Shown here: positions 1 through 8,854 of the stretch, piece by piece
Numbering within the stretch: position 1 is the stretch's first letter
Layout: each line of letters opens with the position of its first letter
NCBI GenBank assembly: GCA_964640725.1
Contig: CAZXIJ010000002.1
Span: 124,001-188,000 of the forward strand
From: CALHVX01 sp964640725
GTDB taxonomy: Bacteria; Pseudomonadota; Gammaproteobacteria; Pseudomonadales; Azotimanducaceae
Direction of reading: 5' to 3'
DNA: 64,000 bases
Program-made: the position numbers and the translations under genes
Notes under the pieces: generated by a model
Seen by the model: only the letters and a program-made list of their open reading frames with translations
What the model was told of the DNA's origin: nothing
Database searches by the model: none

Positions 1-1550
1 ATTCCGAACGTCAACCTGGAAACGCCGGCCTACGAGGTACAGCGGTTGCGCGACGATCAGGCTGAGCAGGAAACTGACCTGCCGACCTACGAGCTGGCGG
101 ATGTAACGCCGCTGGAAGATTCGCCGAAGCCATCGGCGCAGCGCAATACCACCAGCCAGCAGGCTGCTGTGCGGGCGCCGGATCCAATCGCGCCCGCGCC
201 GGTGCCAAAGGCCCCGGCGGCTCCGGAGTCGCAGAGCGGCACGGCCACCGCAGTGGCAGCCGCCGCCGCCGCCGGCGTCGCGGGAGCGGCCACAGCCGGT
301 GCGGCCGGCGACCGCAAGCCGGGTCTGTTCAAGCGCCTCGTTACCAGCCTGTTCACCGATGAGGGCGAAGCCGCGCCGGCTTCTGCCCCGGGAGCTGCCG
401 CGCCTCAGAGTGCTGAGCCGGCACCGGCGCCCGCCAGCCGCAGCAACGACAACGAACGGAGCGACGAAGGCAGTGCGAGCAGCGAGCGCCGACGCCGCAG
501 CCGTGGCGGCAGAGGTCGCGGACGCGGAGGCCGCGGGCGCAGCGACGGCGCAAAGGCTGAAGGCGCAGAACGCTCGCAGCCTTCTGCCCGTCGAGACGAA
601 CAGGCCGATGACAGCAGCGACACGCGGCGTGACCATCGGCCTGCCCGTGATGCCGAGGGCGATGCCGAAGGTGGCGGTCGCGGTCGCAGCCGCTCCCGCC
701 GTGGCGGTCGTCGACGCGGACGCCGCGACGACGCTGAGCGCTCTGGGAACGAAGAGTCGCGGGAGCCACGGGCTGAGGCCCGTCAAGATGCTGCCGGCAA
801 TGACGACGCAGAGCGCAAAAGCGCTGCCGAAGCAAACAGTGATGACCGAAGCGATCGCACGCGCGGCAACGCTGCAGTCAGCCAGGTTGTAGAAGCCCGA
901 AACGCCATTGACCCTGGATCTCGCAAGCCTTCAGAAAGCGATCTTTCTGCCAGCAAGCGACAGCCCTTGCGTGACCGTGCAGCGCTTGCTGAAGCGGCAG
1001 CAGCCACCACCGCAGGTGCCGGGGCAGCCGCGGCTCGGCGCGCCAGCGCCAGCCAGGATGCCGCGGCAGATGCTCAGCCACAGACGGCCAGCAACGCCCC
1101 GGTGCCAACGACTGTTCCCGACACTGCCGGCAAGCCCGTGGCCGGTGCGACGGCAGACACGGCTGCGCNNNNNNNNNNNNNNNNNNNNNNNNNNNNNNNN
1201 NNNNNNNNNNNNNNNNNNNNNNNNNNNNNNNNNNNNNNNNNNNNNNNNNNNNNNNNNNNNNNNNNNNNGCAGACACGGCTGCGGTGGCAGACGAGGCTCC
1301 CAAAGCAGAGCTTGCGGTCGTCGCGCCTTCCGAGCCCGCTGAACAGCCAGCGCCCGACGCAGCCGTCGCCGAAGTCAGCGCTCCGAAAGCCGAGGCCAAG
1401 GCAGAAACGGCGCCAGAAACGGCGCCAGAGGCAGCGCCTGTGGCGGAGGCAGAAGCCGAGCCAGCGCGAGCGCACAACGACCCTCGGGAAGTTCGGCGTC
1501 GCCGACGGGAAGCAGAGCTCAAGGCGCAAGGGGTAATGCCGAAAGGCTAA
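1..1550 (+). CDS. rne: Ribonuclease E, C-terminal part (5' end outside window, internal assembly gap)
   Basis: RNase E is the endoribonuclease and scaffold of the RNA degradosome. Only the part after the catalytic domain is present. Reading frame 1 opens with a segment (NLETPAYEVQRLRDD) typical of the end of the RNase E catalytic core. It continues into a low-complexity, Ala/Pro-rich tail with Arg-rich blocks (about positions 480-560 and 690-740) that in this family bind RNA. The end of the frame (NDPREVRRRRREAELKAQG) is a common RNase E C-terminus. A run of 100 N at 1169-1268 interrupts the gene. The frame is 1 before the gap and 3 after it, so the real gap length is unknown and this is an assembly artefact, not a proven frameshift. 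The gene converges on murB. Confidence 0.9.
1169..1268. other. Assembly gap of exactly 100 N inside rne
   Basis: A round number of N marks a scaffold gap of unknown true size. The same 15 bases, GCAGACACGGCTGCG, lie directly left (1153-1167) and directly right (1269-1283) of the gap. This suggests either unmerged overlapping contig ends or an Ala/Asp-coding repeat that broke the assembly. Confidence 0.98.
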
Positions 1551-1554
1551 CCGA

Positions 1555-1594
1555 AGCCGCCCGCCAGCCGTCTCAGTGCCTTGCTGGGGCGGCT
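1555..1594. terminator. Candidate bidirectional terminator hairpin between rne and murB
   Basis: AGCCGCCC at 1555-1562 is the exact inverse of GGGCGGCT at 1587-1594. Inside it, CCAGC can pair with GCTGG, giving a long GC-rich stem with a small bulge. It sits between the converging rne and murB stops. There is no T-run on either side, so intrinsic termination is uncertain. Confidence 0.4.
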
Positions 1595-2654
1595 AGCGAA
1601 GCTGTCTGGGCTCGACTTCCAGTTCTATCTGAAATCGGGCCTGGACGCTTTCTCGAACCGCGGCAAGCAATGCCAGAAAGTCGGTCCCATCGGGCGTTTC
1701 CCGCCCCTGCCGGGCTGACCCTGCGAAGTCCTGGACCAGCACCAGGGCCTGCCTCTTCCACACCCCTGCGGTGCCCTGCCACTGCCCCTTCCAGCCGCAC
1801 AGCTCGATGAGCTGCCCGGCAGCCAGCTTCATTCCGCCGCCGTCCGGAAAGGCTCGCAATGCAGGCTCTTCCTGCCGCAGCCGCTGCAGCTGAGTCTGGC
1901 TGACGACCGGGTTTTTGAAGACACTACCGACGTTGCCAAGCCGGCGCCAATCCGGCAGTTTCCGCCGACGCACGCGGCACACGGCCTCCGCGACCTGTAT
2001 CGGCCCCGGCGCTGCGATGCCAAGCCGCAGCAACTCCCGGGCAATGTCCGGGTAAGTCGCCACCAGCGGCGCGGAGCCGGCTGTCGGGAGTTGCAGGGTT
2101 ACCGACAGCACCGTTTCAGAGCCAGCGAGGTCCGCGGTTTTGAAACGGCTGCTCCGGTAGCTGAAGGCACACTGCGCTGCCGGCAAGGTCTGCACGCGGT
2201 CGGTCTGCGCGCTATAGACCCGAACGGCAACGCAGCGGTCGGCAAGTTCCTGCCCATAGGCCCCGATGTTCTGGATGGGTGCAGCGCCGACGGAGCCTGG
2301 AATCAGCGCCAGACACTCCAGTCCCTGCAAGCCATATCCGAGGCTGGCACGCACCAGGTCGTGCCAGCGTTCGCCACCGGCAACCTCGAGTTGCACACCC
2401 GATGGCACACTGCTCTGACGCAGGCCCCGGTGGGCCGCTTTGATCACGAGTCCAGACACTTCCCGGGCCGGGATGACGTTGCTGCCTCCGCCCAGCACCG
2501 TGCTCTGCACGCCCAGCGCGCGCGCCTGCCGCAATGCTTCAATGAGCTGCGTCTCCGTGTGCGCGATCAGCCCGAATTCCGCTTCGCTATGCACGCCAAG
2601 CGTGCAGTGCCGGGTCAACGGCCAGCGGGCAATCCAGTGCCCGGGAACCTTCAT
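1593..2654 (-). CDS. murB: UDP-N-acetylenolpyruvoylglucosamine reductase (MurB)
   Basis: MurB is the cytoplasmic FAD/NADPH enzyme that reduces UDP-GlcNAc-enolpyruvate to UDP-MurNAc in peptidoglycan synthesis. The protein is about 353 residues, near the E. coli length. It shows the FAD-binding stretch LGGGSNV near residue 55, the YRSSRFK segment that fits the type I motif YRxSxFK, and SVFKNP late in the protein, where the catalytic Ser of the second domain lies. I prefer ATG at 2654: it overlaps the upstream AlkB-like stop by ATGA and has a GGTGG Shine-Dalgarno five bases before it. GTG at 2663 is an alternative. It is the last gene of the minus-strand envelope block. Confidence 0.93.
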   Translation of the reverse strand: MKVPGHWIARWPLTRHCTLGVHSEAEFGLIAHTETQLIEALRQARALGVQSTVLGGGSNVIPAREVSGLVIKAAHRGLRQSSVPSGVQLEVAGGERWHDLVRASLGYGLQGLECLALIPGSVGAAPIQNIGAYGQELADRCVAVRVYSAQTDRVQTLPAAQCAFSYRSSRFKTADLAGSETVLSVTLQLPTAGSAPLVATYPDIARELLRLGIAAPGPIQVAEAVCRVRRRKLPDWRRLGNVGSVFKNPVVSQTQLQRLRQEEPALRAFPDGGGMKLAAGQLIELCGWKGQWQGTAGVWKRQALVLVQDFAGSARQGRETPDGTDFLALLAAVRESVQARFQIELEVEPRQLR

Positions 2655-3184
2655 CGAACCCACCGAAAGCTCAGATTGATTCTCGGTTCTGCGACGCCCT
2701 GCATACGCGGCAAACAGTGTCGCCGATGCCTCGGAATCTCGATGACGCTGCCGTGCGGCAACAAAACGCTGTGCCGCTTGCCCGAGGCGTCCTCAAAGCG
2801 AAAGCGGCGCTCTGCCCCCAGCGATACGGAGCAGACATCGCCCTCAAGCTCTGGCTCGTCATCGGCATGCCAGCCCATCGTGTCCTGGCCGGTCCGGTAA
2901 CAATTTAACAGCACAAAATTGTAGCGCCGGGCCATCCTGGCCTGCAGCTCATCGCGCAGAGTACGCAGCAGCTCAGGCCACCCATCCGCTTGATGTTCGA
3001 TGCGGCTGTACCGATAGCTGACGCCAGCATCGCCGGCCCAGGCGATGCGCCGTGGCACTGCGTGAAGTTTGCCGTAGACGCGGATGTGCTCGCAGCGCCA
3101 CTCCGTCGTCGCGAGCAGCGTGGACAACAGCTCGTCAGGATCTTGTACCTCGCTTCGTCGCCAACCGGCCAACGGGTCAGCCAT
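2651..3184 (-). CDS. AlkB-like 2-oxoglutarate/Fe(II)-dependent dioxygenase
   Basis: The protein of about 177 residues has the AlkB-family iron site: HADDEPE provides the HxD pair, a later His in RHRRHCLP is the third ligand, and RINLSFR near the C-terminus matches the RxNxTxR-type 2-oxoglutarate contact. YNFVLLNCYRTGQD before the HxD is also typical. AlkB enzymes remove alkyl groups from nucleic acids or proteins by oxidation; the sequence does not tell which substrate this one uses. The start at 3184 (MADPLAG) lies 13 bases past the kdsB stop. A longer frame would run back into kdsB. It occupies the slot between kdsB and murB, where several gammaproteobacteria carry ptpA. No LexA-like operator is visible near it. 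Confidence 0.85.
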   Translation of the reverse strand: MADPLAGWRRSEVQDPDELLSTLLATTEWRCEHIRVYGKLHAVPRRIAWAGDAGVSYRYSRIEHQADGWPELLRTLRDELQARMARRYNFVLLNCYRTGQDTMGWHADDEPELEGDVCSVSLGAERRFRFEDASGKRHSVLLPHGSVIEIPRHRRHCLPRMQGVAEPRINLSFRWVR

Positions 3185-3197
3185 GCGTGCCTCCGGC

Positions 3198-3947
3198 TCA
3201 GGAACGCGAGCGCAGGCGCTCGAGATCGCTCGCCGTATCGACACCGCCGGGGACTGACCCGGTGGCGACAACGACCTGCAGCGGGATGTCGTTGGCGAGC
3301 AGGCGAAGCTGCTCGAGCGACTCGGCGCGCTCGAGCGCCGCGACCGGCAGGTTCACGAAACGCCGCAGGGTACTCAGCCGAAAGCCGTAGATGCCAACAT
3401 GATGCAGCCAGCCGGGCGCCGATTGCTGCGCGTCTCGATAGTAGGGAATGACCGACCGGGAGAAGTACAGCGCGCGGCCGCTGTGGCTGCACACGACTTT
3501 GACCAGGTTCGGGTTCGCCGCTTCCGCCTCTGTGGTCAGCGGTTGTGCAACCGTTGCGGCCTGGCGCGCCGGGTCTTCGCTCAGGCAGGCTGCCACCTGG
3601 CGAATAATCGTGGCTGGCACCCGGGGCTCATCGCCCTGCACGTTAACCACAATCGCGTCTTCCGGCAGCTGGAGCTGTTCTGCGGCCTCCATGACCCGGT
3701 CACTGCCTGAGGGATGGTCTGCCCGTGTCATCACCGCTTGCACGTCCGGGAACCCCGCATTCTGCACCACCGTCAAAATTCGCTCGTCGTCCGTGGCCGC
3801 GGTAACGGACAACGCTCCGGCTTCGCGCGCGCGGTCGATGACATGCAGAATCATGGCCCGACCGTCAATCTCCAGCAGTGGTTTGCCCGGCAGCCGAGTG
3901 GAGCCGTACCGGGCAGGAACGATGACGTGAAAAGACGGCGAGCTCAT
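3198..3947 (-). CDS. kdsB: 3-deoxy-manno-octulosonate cytidylyltransferase (CMP-KDO synthetase)
   Basis: KdsB activates KDO with CTP in the cytoplasm for transfer onto lipid A. The N-terminus HVIVPARYGSTRLPGKPL is the nucleotide-binding signature. The segments QGDEPRVPATII, FSRSVIPYYR and HVGIYGFR are further hallmarks. Length is about 249 residues, like E. coli KdsB. ATG at 3947 is chosen because it starts close to the conserved core; a GTG at 3959 would add four residues. It follows the LpxK-coding end of the msbA/lpxK frame by some 20 bases, so lipid A phosphorylation and KDO activation are co-transcribed. Confidence 0.95.
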   Translation of the reverse strand: MSSPSFHVIVPARYGSTRLPGKPLLEIDGRAMILHVIDRAREAGALSVTAATDDERILTVVQNAGFPDVQAVMTRADHPSGSDRVMEAAEQLQLPEDAIVVNVQGDEPRVPATIIRQVAACLSEDPARQAATVAQPLTTEAEAANPNLVKVVCSHSGRALYFSRSVIPYYRDAQQSAPGWLHHVGIYGFRLSTLRRFVNLPVAALERAESLEQLRLLANDIPLQVVVATGSVPGGVDTASDLERLRSRS

Positions 3948-3966
3948 CGCCAGCGACACACGACGG

Positions 3967-6822
3967 TCATGGCGCGATACCCCGTTCGCGAAGCAGTGAA
4001 TCGAGCCGTGCCTCGCCCTCTTCCGGAAGATTCAGTTCGATTTCGAGATAGTACAGCTGCTCGCCGCCCTGCAGGTAGCGGCTAAGCTTGATGGCGTCCT
4101 TTTCCGTGCAGACGGTCGGCCGGCGGTCCGCTGGTCCCGCTTTCCAGGCGCGCAGTTCGCTGCCATCGTATTCATGATGGTCCGGGTAAACGTGCATCGC
4201 TGGCCGCAGCCCCAGATCACGCAAGGTCTGTGCAAAGCGGCCAGGGTTGCCGATGCCAGCAATCGCGTGTACGTCGCGGTACTCGCGAACGAACTCATCG
4301 ATTGGAATTCGCTCGTTGACCAGGCCCACCTGAACAAAGCTTCGAGGCACTACCTGGGCGACTGTTTCGTCTTCTACTTCCCCCAGCGCCTGGCCCGTGC
4401 TGATGACCCAATCCACTTCCAGCAGCCTTTCCGGCGGCTCCCGCAGCGGGCCCGCGGGCAGCTGCTTGCGATTGCCCAGGCCACGCACACCATCGACCAT
4501 GGCGATCTCGATGTCCCGGGCCAGCTCGTAGTGCTGCAAGCCATCGTCGCTGATGACGATGTTAACCGGCTGCACCTCCATCAGCCGCGCAACGGCTTCT
4601 TTGCGGCGGCGCCCGACGACCACCGGCACGCCGCTGCGACGCGCCAGCAGAGGCGCCTCATCGCCGACCAGTACCGGGTCTGCATCCGGGTTCACCAGCA
4701 ATACCGTGCTGGCGCTGCCGCCGTAGCCGCGGCTGACGATGCCCGGGCTAAAGCCTCGGGCCGACAGGGCCTGGGCGAGCCAGATCACAAAGGGCGTCTT
4801 GCCGGTACCGCCAACGCTGATGTTGCCGACGACGATCACCGGCACGGGTGCCCGCCAGGCTGCCCGGCGGCCGCTGCGAAACGCGTTGCGGCGCCGCTTT
4901 GCCTCTTGGGCGAACAGCCAGGAAGCCGGGGCGAGCGCGCTCGACAGAGCGCTGCGTCCGTACCACAGCCGGTTTTCCAGCGTGTTTTGCACCCCGCCGT
5001 TACCCCGGCGGCGATTGCCGTCCCGGGGCTTTGCGACCTCGCGCTTGCGCCGGCTGGCATTGCGTCGCTTTCGTTCGTTTTTGCCGTCCTGGTCATCGAA
5101 CTGAGCATCGTACAGCGCAGCGTAGGCGCCGCCCTGGGCGAGCAGTTCCGTGTGTGGCCCGGACTCCACGATCTGGCCATCTTCCATGACCAAGATGCGG
5201 TCGGCCTTCTCAATCGTTGACAGCCGGTGCGCGATCACGATCGTGGTGCGGCCGCGCATCGCCTCCTCGAGAGCCGCCTGAATACGCCGTTCGGATTCTG
5301 CATCAAGCGCCGAAGTGGCCTCGTCCAGGATCAGGATCGGCGAGTCTTTCAGGAGCGCCCGGGCTATCGCAATCCGCTGACGCTGGCCGCCACTGAGTAA
5401 CACGCCGTCATCGCCCACCAGTGTTTCCAGCCCAAGGGGCAAGTCTGGCAGAAAATCAGCGACCCGGGCCCGGGCCACGACGTCTTCGATGTCGTCGTCG
5501 CTCGCTCCGCTGAGCTCGCCGTAGGCGATGTTCGCACGCAGCGTATCGTTGAACAGCACGACCTGTTGATTGACCACGGCGATCTGGCGTCGCAAAGAAT
5601 CGCGGCTGTATTCTGCGATGTGCCTGCCATCCAGAATGATCTTGCCGGAGCCGACTTCGTAAAACCGGGGGATCAGGCTCGCCAGCGTTGACTTGCCGCT
5701 GCCCGACGCGCCGACCAGGGCAACGGTCTCTCCCGCTTCGATTGAGAAAGACACATTGCGCAGCGCCGCGTTGGTGCGGGTCTCGTAGCTGAAACTCACG
5801 TCGTCAAACTCGATGCGCCCAGTGAGCCGCTCGACGTGCTGGCTGCCGTCGTCTGTTTCCGCAGGCTCGTCGAGCTGCGCAAACACGTCGTCTGCCGCGG
5901 CAAGGCCGCGCTGCAGCCGGGAGTTCACCTCGGACAGCTTGCGTATGGGGCGAGATAGCAGGCCCGCATAGCCCAGAAAGGCAACGACGTCGCCGGTGCT
6001 GAGCGAGCCGCCAAGCTCCGGCCGAAACATGAGCCAGATCAGAATGGACAGCGCCGCCGCTACCATAATCTGGATGACCTGGGTGCTGGCGACCTTGGTG
6101 CCCACCATCTTCAGGTTCTGCCGGCGATTGCGGTTGCTGGCGCCGGTGAACCGCTCGCGCTCATAGCGCTCGCCGCCAAAGATTCGCACCACCCGGTAGC
6201 CGGACACCATTTCGGAAGAGACATGGGTAACATCGCCCATGCTGTTTTGAATACGGCGGCTGATGCGCCGGAAGCGGCGGCTTGCAAAGCCGACGACGAT
6301 CGCGACCAGCGGCGCGGCGGCCAGGAACACCAAAGTGAGCTTCCAGCTCAGGTACATCATGCAGGCGAACAGTACGATCACGTAACCGCCGTCCTTGACG
6401 AGCGACTTAAGGGCGTCGGTACCGGTATCCCGCAGCTGGGCGACGTTGAAGGTAATCCGGTTGACCAAATGGCCCTGGGTCGCGGCATCAAAATAGGCGC
6501 TCGGCAAAACGAGCAAACGATCAGCGAGCTCTACCCGGAGCTGATGCACGACGCTGAAGGAGATCTTGCTGAGCAGCAGTTCGCCGGTCACCTCGCCCAG
6601 GCCGCGCACGATCGCGACGCCGAACATGGTCATGGGGATCGTAACCATTAACCCGGACGCAGGGTCGCCCCAGCCATCGATCAGGTTTCCCAGGAGGCGG
6701 ACAAAATACGCTTCGGCACCGCTGCCAATCAGGAAACCGACCACCGAGAGGAGGAACAGCGGCCAGTAGGGGCGGACGTAACCTAGCAGTCGTTTATAGG
6801 TGGACCAGTCGTTACCCTTCAT
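3967..6822 (-). CDS. Fused lipid A flippase MsbA and tetraacyldisaccharide 4'-kinase LpxK
   Basis: One uninterrupted 951-codon frame covers two enzymes that are normally separate. Residues 1 to about 578 are a full MsbA half-transporter: membrane domain to about 330, Walker A GASGSGKST at 371-379, LSGGQ at 476-480, Walker B ILILDEAT at 496-503. Residues about 614-951 are a full LpxK: LENRLWYG, P-loop GNISVGGTGKTP at 666-677, SDDGLQHY at 758-765, LPAGPLREP near 788, TEKDAIKL near 906. The linker (about 580-608) is strongly basic. MsbA flips lipid A core across the inner membrane; LpxK phosphorylates the lipid A precursor on its cytoplasmic face, so both active sites are on the same side. A GTG at 4992 could give a separate 341-residue LpxK by internal initiation, so a physical fusion is likely but unproven. 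The start overlaps the exbD end by 11 bases. Confidence 0.9.
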   Translation of the reverse strand: MKGNDWSTYKRLLGYVRPYWPLFLLSVVGFLIGSGAEAYFVRLLGNLIDGWGDPASGLMVTIPMTMFGVAIVRGLGEVTGELLLSKISFSVVHQLRVELADRLLVLPSAYFDAATQGHLVNRITFNVAQLRDTGTDALKSLVKDGGYVIVLFACMMYLSWKLTLVFLAAAPLVAIVVGFASRRFRRISRRIQNSMGDVTHVSSEMVSGYRVVRIFGGERYERERFTGASNRNRRQNLKMVGTKVASTQVIQIMVAAALSILIWLMFRPELGGSLSTGDVVAFLGYAGLLSRPIRKLSEVNSRLQRGLAAADDVFAQLDEPAETDDGSQHVERLTGRIEFDDVSFSYETRTNAALRNVSFSIEAGETVALVGASGSGKSTLASLIPRFYEVGSGKIILDGRHIAEYSRDSLRRQIAVVNQQVVLFNDTLRANIAYGELSGASDDDIEDVVARARVADFLPDLPLGLETLVGDDGVLLSGGQRQRIAIARALLKDSPILILDEATSALDAESERRIQAALEEAMRGRTTIVIAHRLSTIEKADRILVMEDGQIVESGPHTELLAQGGAYAALYDAQFDDQDGKNERKRRNASRRKREVAKPRDGNRRRGNGGVQNTLENRLWYGRSALSSALAPASWLFAQEAKRRRNAFRSGRRAAWRAPVPVIVVGNISVGGTGKTPFVIWLAQALSARGFSPGIVSRGYGGSASTVLLVNPDADPVLVGDEAPLLARRSGVPVVVGRRRKEAVARLMEVQPVNIVISDDGLQHYELARDIEIAMVDGVRGLGNRKQLPAGPLREPPERLLEVDWVISTGQALGEVEDETVAQVVPRSFVQVGLVNERIPIDEFVREYRDVHAIAGIGNPGRFAQTLRDLGLRPAMHVYPDHHEYDGSELRAWKAGPADRRPTVCTEKDAIKLSRYLQGGEQLYYLEIELNLPEEGEARLDSLLRERGIAP

Positions 6823-7237
6823 CTTCCGGCTGCTGGGTCGTAATGCTGATGCGGGTCAATCCTACCTTGCCTGCCGCATCCATAGCACGTACCACCGCCT
6901 GATGAGTCGCGTTGGCATCAGCCGTGACGATCACCCGCTCGGATTTGTCAACGGTTTTCGCTGACTCTCGCAGAGCCCGCACGAGCGTTGACAGCTCGTT
7001 GTTCACCAGAATCTGCCCGTTCAGGGCGTACTCGCCCCTGGAATCCACCGCGATCTCCAGCATCTCGCCTTCGATTTCCTGTAGCTCGCCACTGGCCTCG
7101 GGCAGGTCAATTTTAAGCTGGGTCTCGCGAATGAAGGTGCTGGAGACCATGAAGAAGATGAGCAGCAGGAACACCACATCGATCAGCGGCGTGAGTTCAA
7201 CCTGCACGTCGTGACGGTTGCCGCGCTTGAACTTCAC
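6812..7237 (-). CDS. exbD: ExbD/TolR-family biopolymer transport protein
   Basis: The 141-residue protein has a short cytoplasmic N-terminus, then one membrane segment with the family motif LTPLIDVVFLLLIFFM, whose Asp is the proton-path residue, and a periplasmic ExbD domain ending in a segment (about 90-135) of the usual fold. ExbD works with ExbB and TonB to couple proton-motive force to outer-membrane transport. It overlaps exbB by four bases and msbA by 11 bases. No tonB lies beside it. In many gammaproteobacteria this exbBD pair precedes msbA/lpxK. Confidence 0.94.
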   Translation of the reverse strand: MKFKRGNRHDVQVELTPLIDVVFLLLIFFMVSSTFIRETQLKIDLPEASGELQEIEGEMLEIAVDSRGEYALNGQILVNNELSTLVRALRESAKTVDKSERVIVTADANATHQAVVRAMDAAGKVGLTRISITTQQPEDEG

Positions 7238-7854
7238 AGCCGCGGTTCTTCCTGGCCGCCGTGCATGATGTCGACCAGCTTGCTGGCCTCCTGCTCCATG
7301 CTCACCATCAGCTCATCGACTCGCCGCTGAAAGAAACGGTGGAAGATCAGGGCGGGAATTGCGACCGACAAACCGGCAGCCGTCGTGATCAGCGCTTTGG
7401 AAATGCCACCGGCCAGAACGTTGGCGTTGCCCGCCCCTTCCAACAGCATGACCGAAAAGACCTGAATCATGCCGACCACGGTACCGAGCAATCCGAGCAG
7501 CGGTGCGATGGAGGCGATAATGCCAAGGGCTGTCAGGTATCGCTCAAGGTCGTGGCTGACCTGTCCCGCGGATTCTTCCATGGACTCTTTCATGATGTCC
7601 CGGCCACGCCGAGCGTTGCTCAGGCCCGCAGCAAAGACCTGCCCCAGCGGACTGGAACCGCGAAGGTCGCGAATGGCTTGCGGGTCTGGCTCCGCATCCT
7701 TGTTGGCGTTCCAAACTTCGGCCAGCAGGTTTTTCGGCGTGATTCGCCCACGCTGCAACGACCACAGGCGTTCGACGCTGATGGCTGCAGCGACGATGCT
7801 GCAAAGCAGGATCGGCACCATCAGCCAACCACCGGATTGAATGATGTCTAGCAT
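7234..7854 (-). CDS. exbB: ExbB/TolQ/MotA-family proton channel protein
   Basis: The 206-residue protein shows an N-terminal membrane helix (about 8-28), a cytoplasmic region and two C-terminal helices. These include ASIAPLLGLLGTVVGMIQVF and GISKALITTAAGLSVAIPAL, the ExbB/TolQ signature with its conserved Thr. It forms the pentameric ring around ExbD in the inner membrane. It begins 21 bases after the galU stop, so galU-exbB-exbD-msbA/lpxK-kdsB-alkB-murB may be one transcript. Confidence 0.95.
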   Translation of the reverse strand: MLDIIQSGGWLMVPILLCSIVAAAISVERLWSLQRGRITPKNLLAEVWNANKDAEPDPQAIRDLRGSSPLGQVFAAGLSNARRGRDIMKESMEESAGQVSHDLERYLTALGIIASIAPLLGLLGTVVGMIQVFSVMLLEGAGNANVLAGGISKALITTAAGLSVAIPALIFHRFFQRRVDELMVSMEQEASKLVDIMHGGQEEPRL

Positions 7855-7875
7855 GACCAGGCCTCCTCAGGCTGC

Positions 7876-8706
7876 CTACTGTTTGCGCTTGATGTGCTGT
7901 TCGTAGGTAAAATTTGTCGCGTCCACAAAACCGCCGACGCTGCCGCAATCGAACCGTTTGCCGCGGAACTTGTAGGCAATCACGCAGCCCCGTTGCGCCT
8001 GGGTCATCAGGGCGTCGGTAATCTGCAGCTCGCCGTTCTTGCCGGGCGGTGTGCTATCGAGAATGTCGAAGATATCCGGAGTGAGCAGATAGCGGCCGAT
8101 GATGGCGAGGTTGCTGGGAGCTTCCTCCGGTGCCGGTTTCTCGACCATGTCGGTGATTCGGAACAGGCGGTCGCTGATCGGCTCGCCGGCAATGACGCCG
8201 TACTTGTGAGTCTGGTCTGCGGGGACTTCTTCGATGGCCACAATGCTGCAGCGAAACTGGCTGAACAGCTGCGCCATCTGGGCGAGTACGCCCTGGTCTT
8301 CGTTGTAGCAGAGGTCGTCTGCCAGGACCACGCCGAAGGGCTCTTCGCCGATAATCGTGCGGCCGGTCAGAATGGCATGGCCCAGGCCTTTCATCTCCCG
8401 CTGCCGGGTATAGGAAAAGGTGCAGTCCCCGATGATTTCGCGGATGCCGTCCAGGGCGCGTTCCTTGCCCGTGCCCTTGATGGCGTGTTCCAGCTCAAAG
8501 CTCGTATCGAAGTGGTCCTCGATGGCACGCTTGGTGCGGCCGGTGACGAACGCCATGTCGCGTATGCCGGCCTCGTGAGCTTCTTCGACCCCATATTGAA
8601 CAAGCGGCTTGTCCAGCACCGGGAGCATTTCCTTGGGCATTGCCTTGGTTGCGGGCAGGAATCGGGTCCCGTATCCCGCGACCGGAAAGAGGCACTTCGT
8701 AATCAT
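7876..8706 (-). CDS. galU: UTP-glucose-1-phosphate uridylyltransferase
   Basis: GalU makes UDP-glucose from UTP and glucose-1-phosphate in the cytoplasm, a precursor for LPS core and other glycans. The N-terminus KCLFPVAGYGTRFLPATKA followed by MPKEMLP is the nucleotide-binding signature of bacterial GalU. EEVPADQTHKYGVI and KFRGKRFDCGSVGG are also conserved. I take ATG at 8706 (MITKCLF), about 276 residues, because an AGGA lies ten bases upstream. ATG at 8715 is only one base from that AGGA. An in-frame extension to 8775 has no family support. Confidence 0.93.
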   Translation of the reverse strand: MITKCLFPVAGYGTRFLPATKAMPKEMLPVLDKPLVQYGVEEAHEAGIRDMAFVTGRTKRAIEDHFDTSFELEHAIKGTGKERALDGIREIIGDCTFSYTRQREMKGLGHAILTGRTIIGEEPFGVVLADDLCYNEDQGVLAQMAQLFSQFRCSIVAIEEVPADQTHKYGVIAGEPISDRLFRITDMVEKPAPEEAPSNLAIIGRYLLTPDIFDILDSTPPGKNGELQITDALMTQAQRGCVIAYKFRGKRFDCGSVGGFVDATNFTYEQHIKRKQ

Positions 8707-8834
8707 GAAATCCATGTCCTGATTGTGACCGGGGCGAAGTCTAGGGGGGCATGGCAACGGTGGGAAGTGATGCAATCACAGTTTGCGCGCTGAATCGGCG
8801 CGCCGATGGCTGTGCGTGCCTTCAGGCTGCGCCA

Positions 8835-8851
8835 GGCCCCAATGCGGGGCC
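8835..8851 (-). terminator. Candidate terminator hairpin after the LexA-box gene
   Basis: GGCCCC at 8835-8840 and GGGGCC at 8846-8851 form a perfect six-base stem with a five-base loop, four bases past the stop of the small gene at 8855. No T-run follows on the minus strand. It may also separate this gene from galU. Confidence 0.35.
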
Positions 8852-8854
8852 GGG

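Noticed and set aside
2651..3271. Longer AlkB-like form starting at 3271
   Set aside because: The extra 29 residues overlap the 3' end of kdsB and show no similarity; the start at 3184 lies just after the kdsB stop.
4174..5220. 348-codon plus-strand open frame
   Set aside because: Antisense to the msbA/lpxK frame; composition typical of a shadow.
8795..8806. Twelve-base palindrome TCGGCGCGCCGA upstream of galU
   Set aside because: Short GC palindromes are expected often in such DNA; no second copy or promoter geometry supports an operator.
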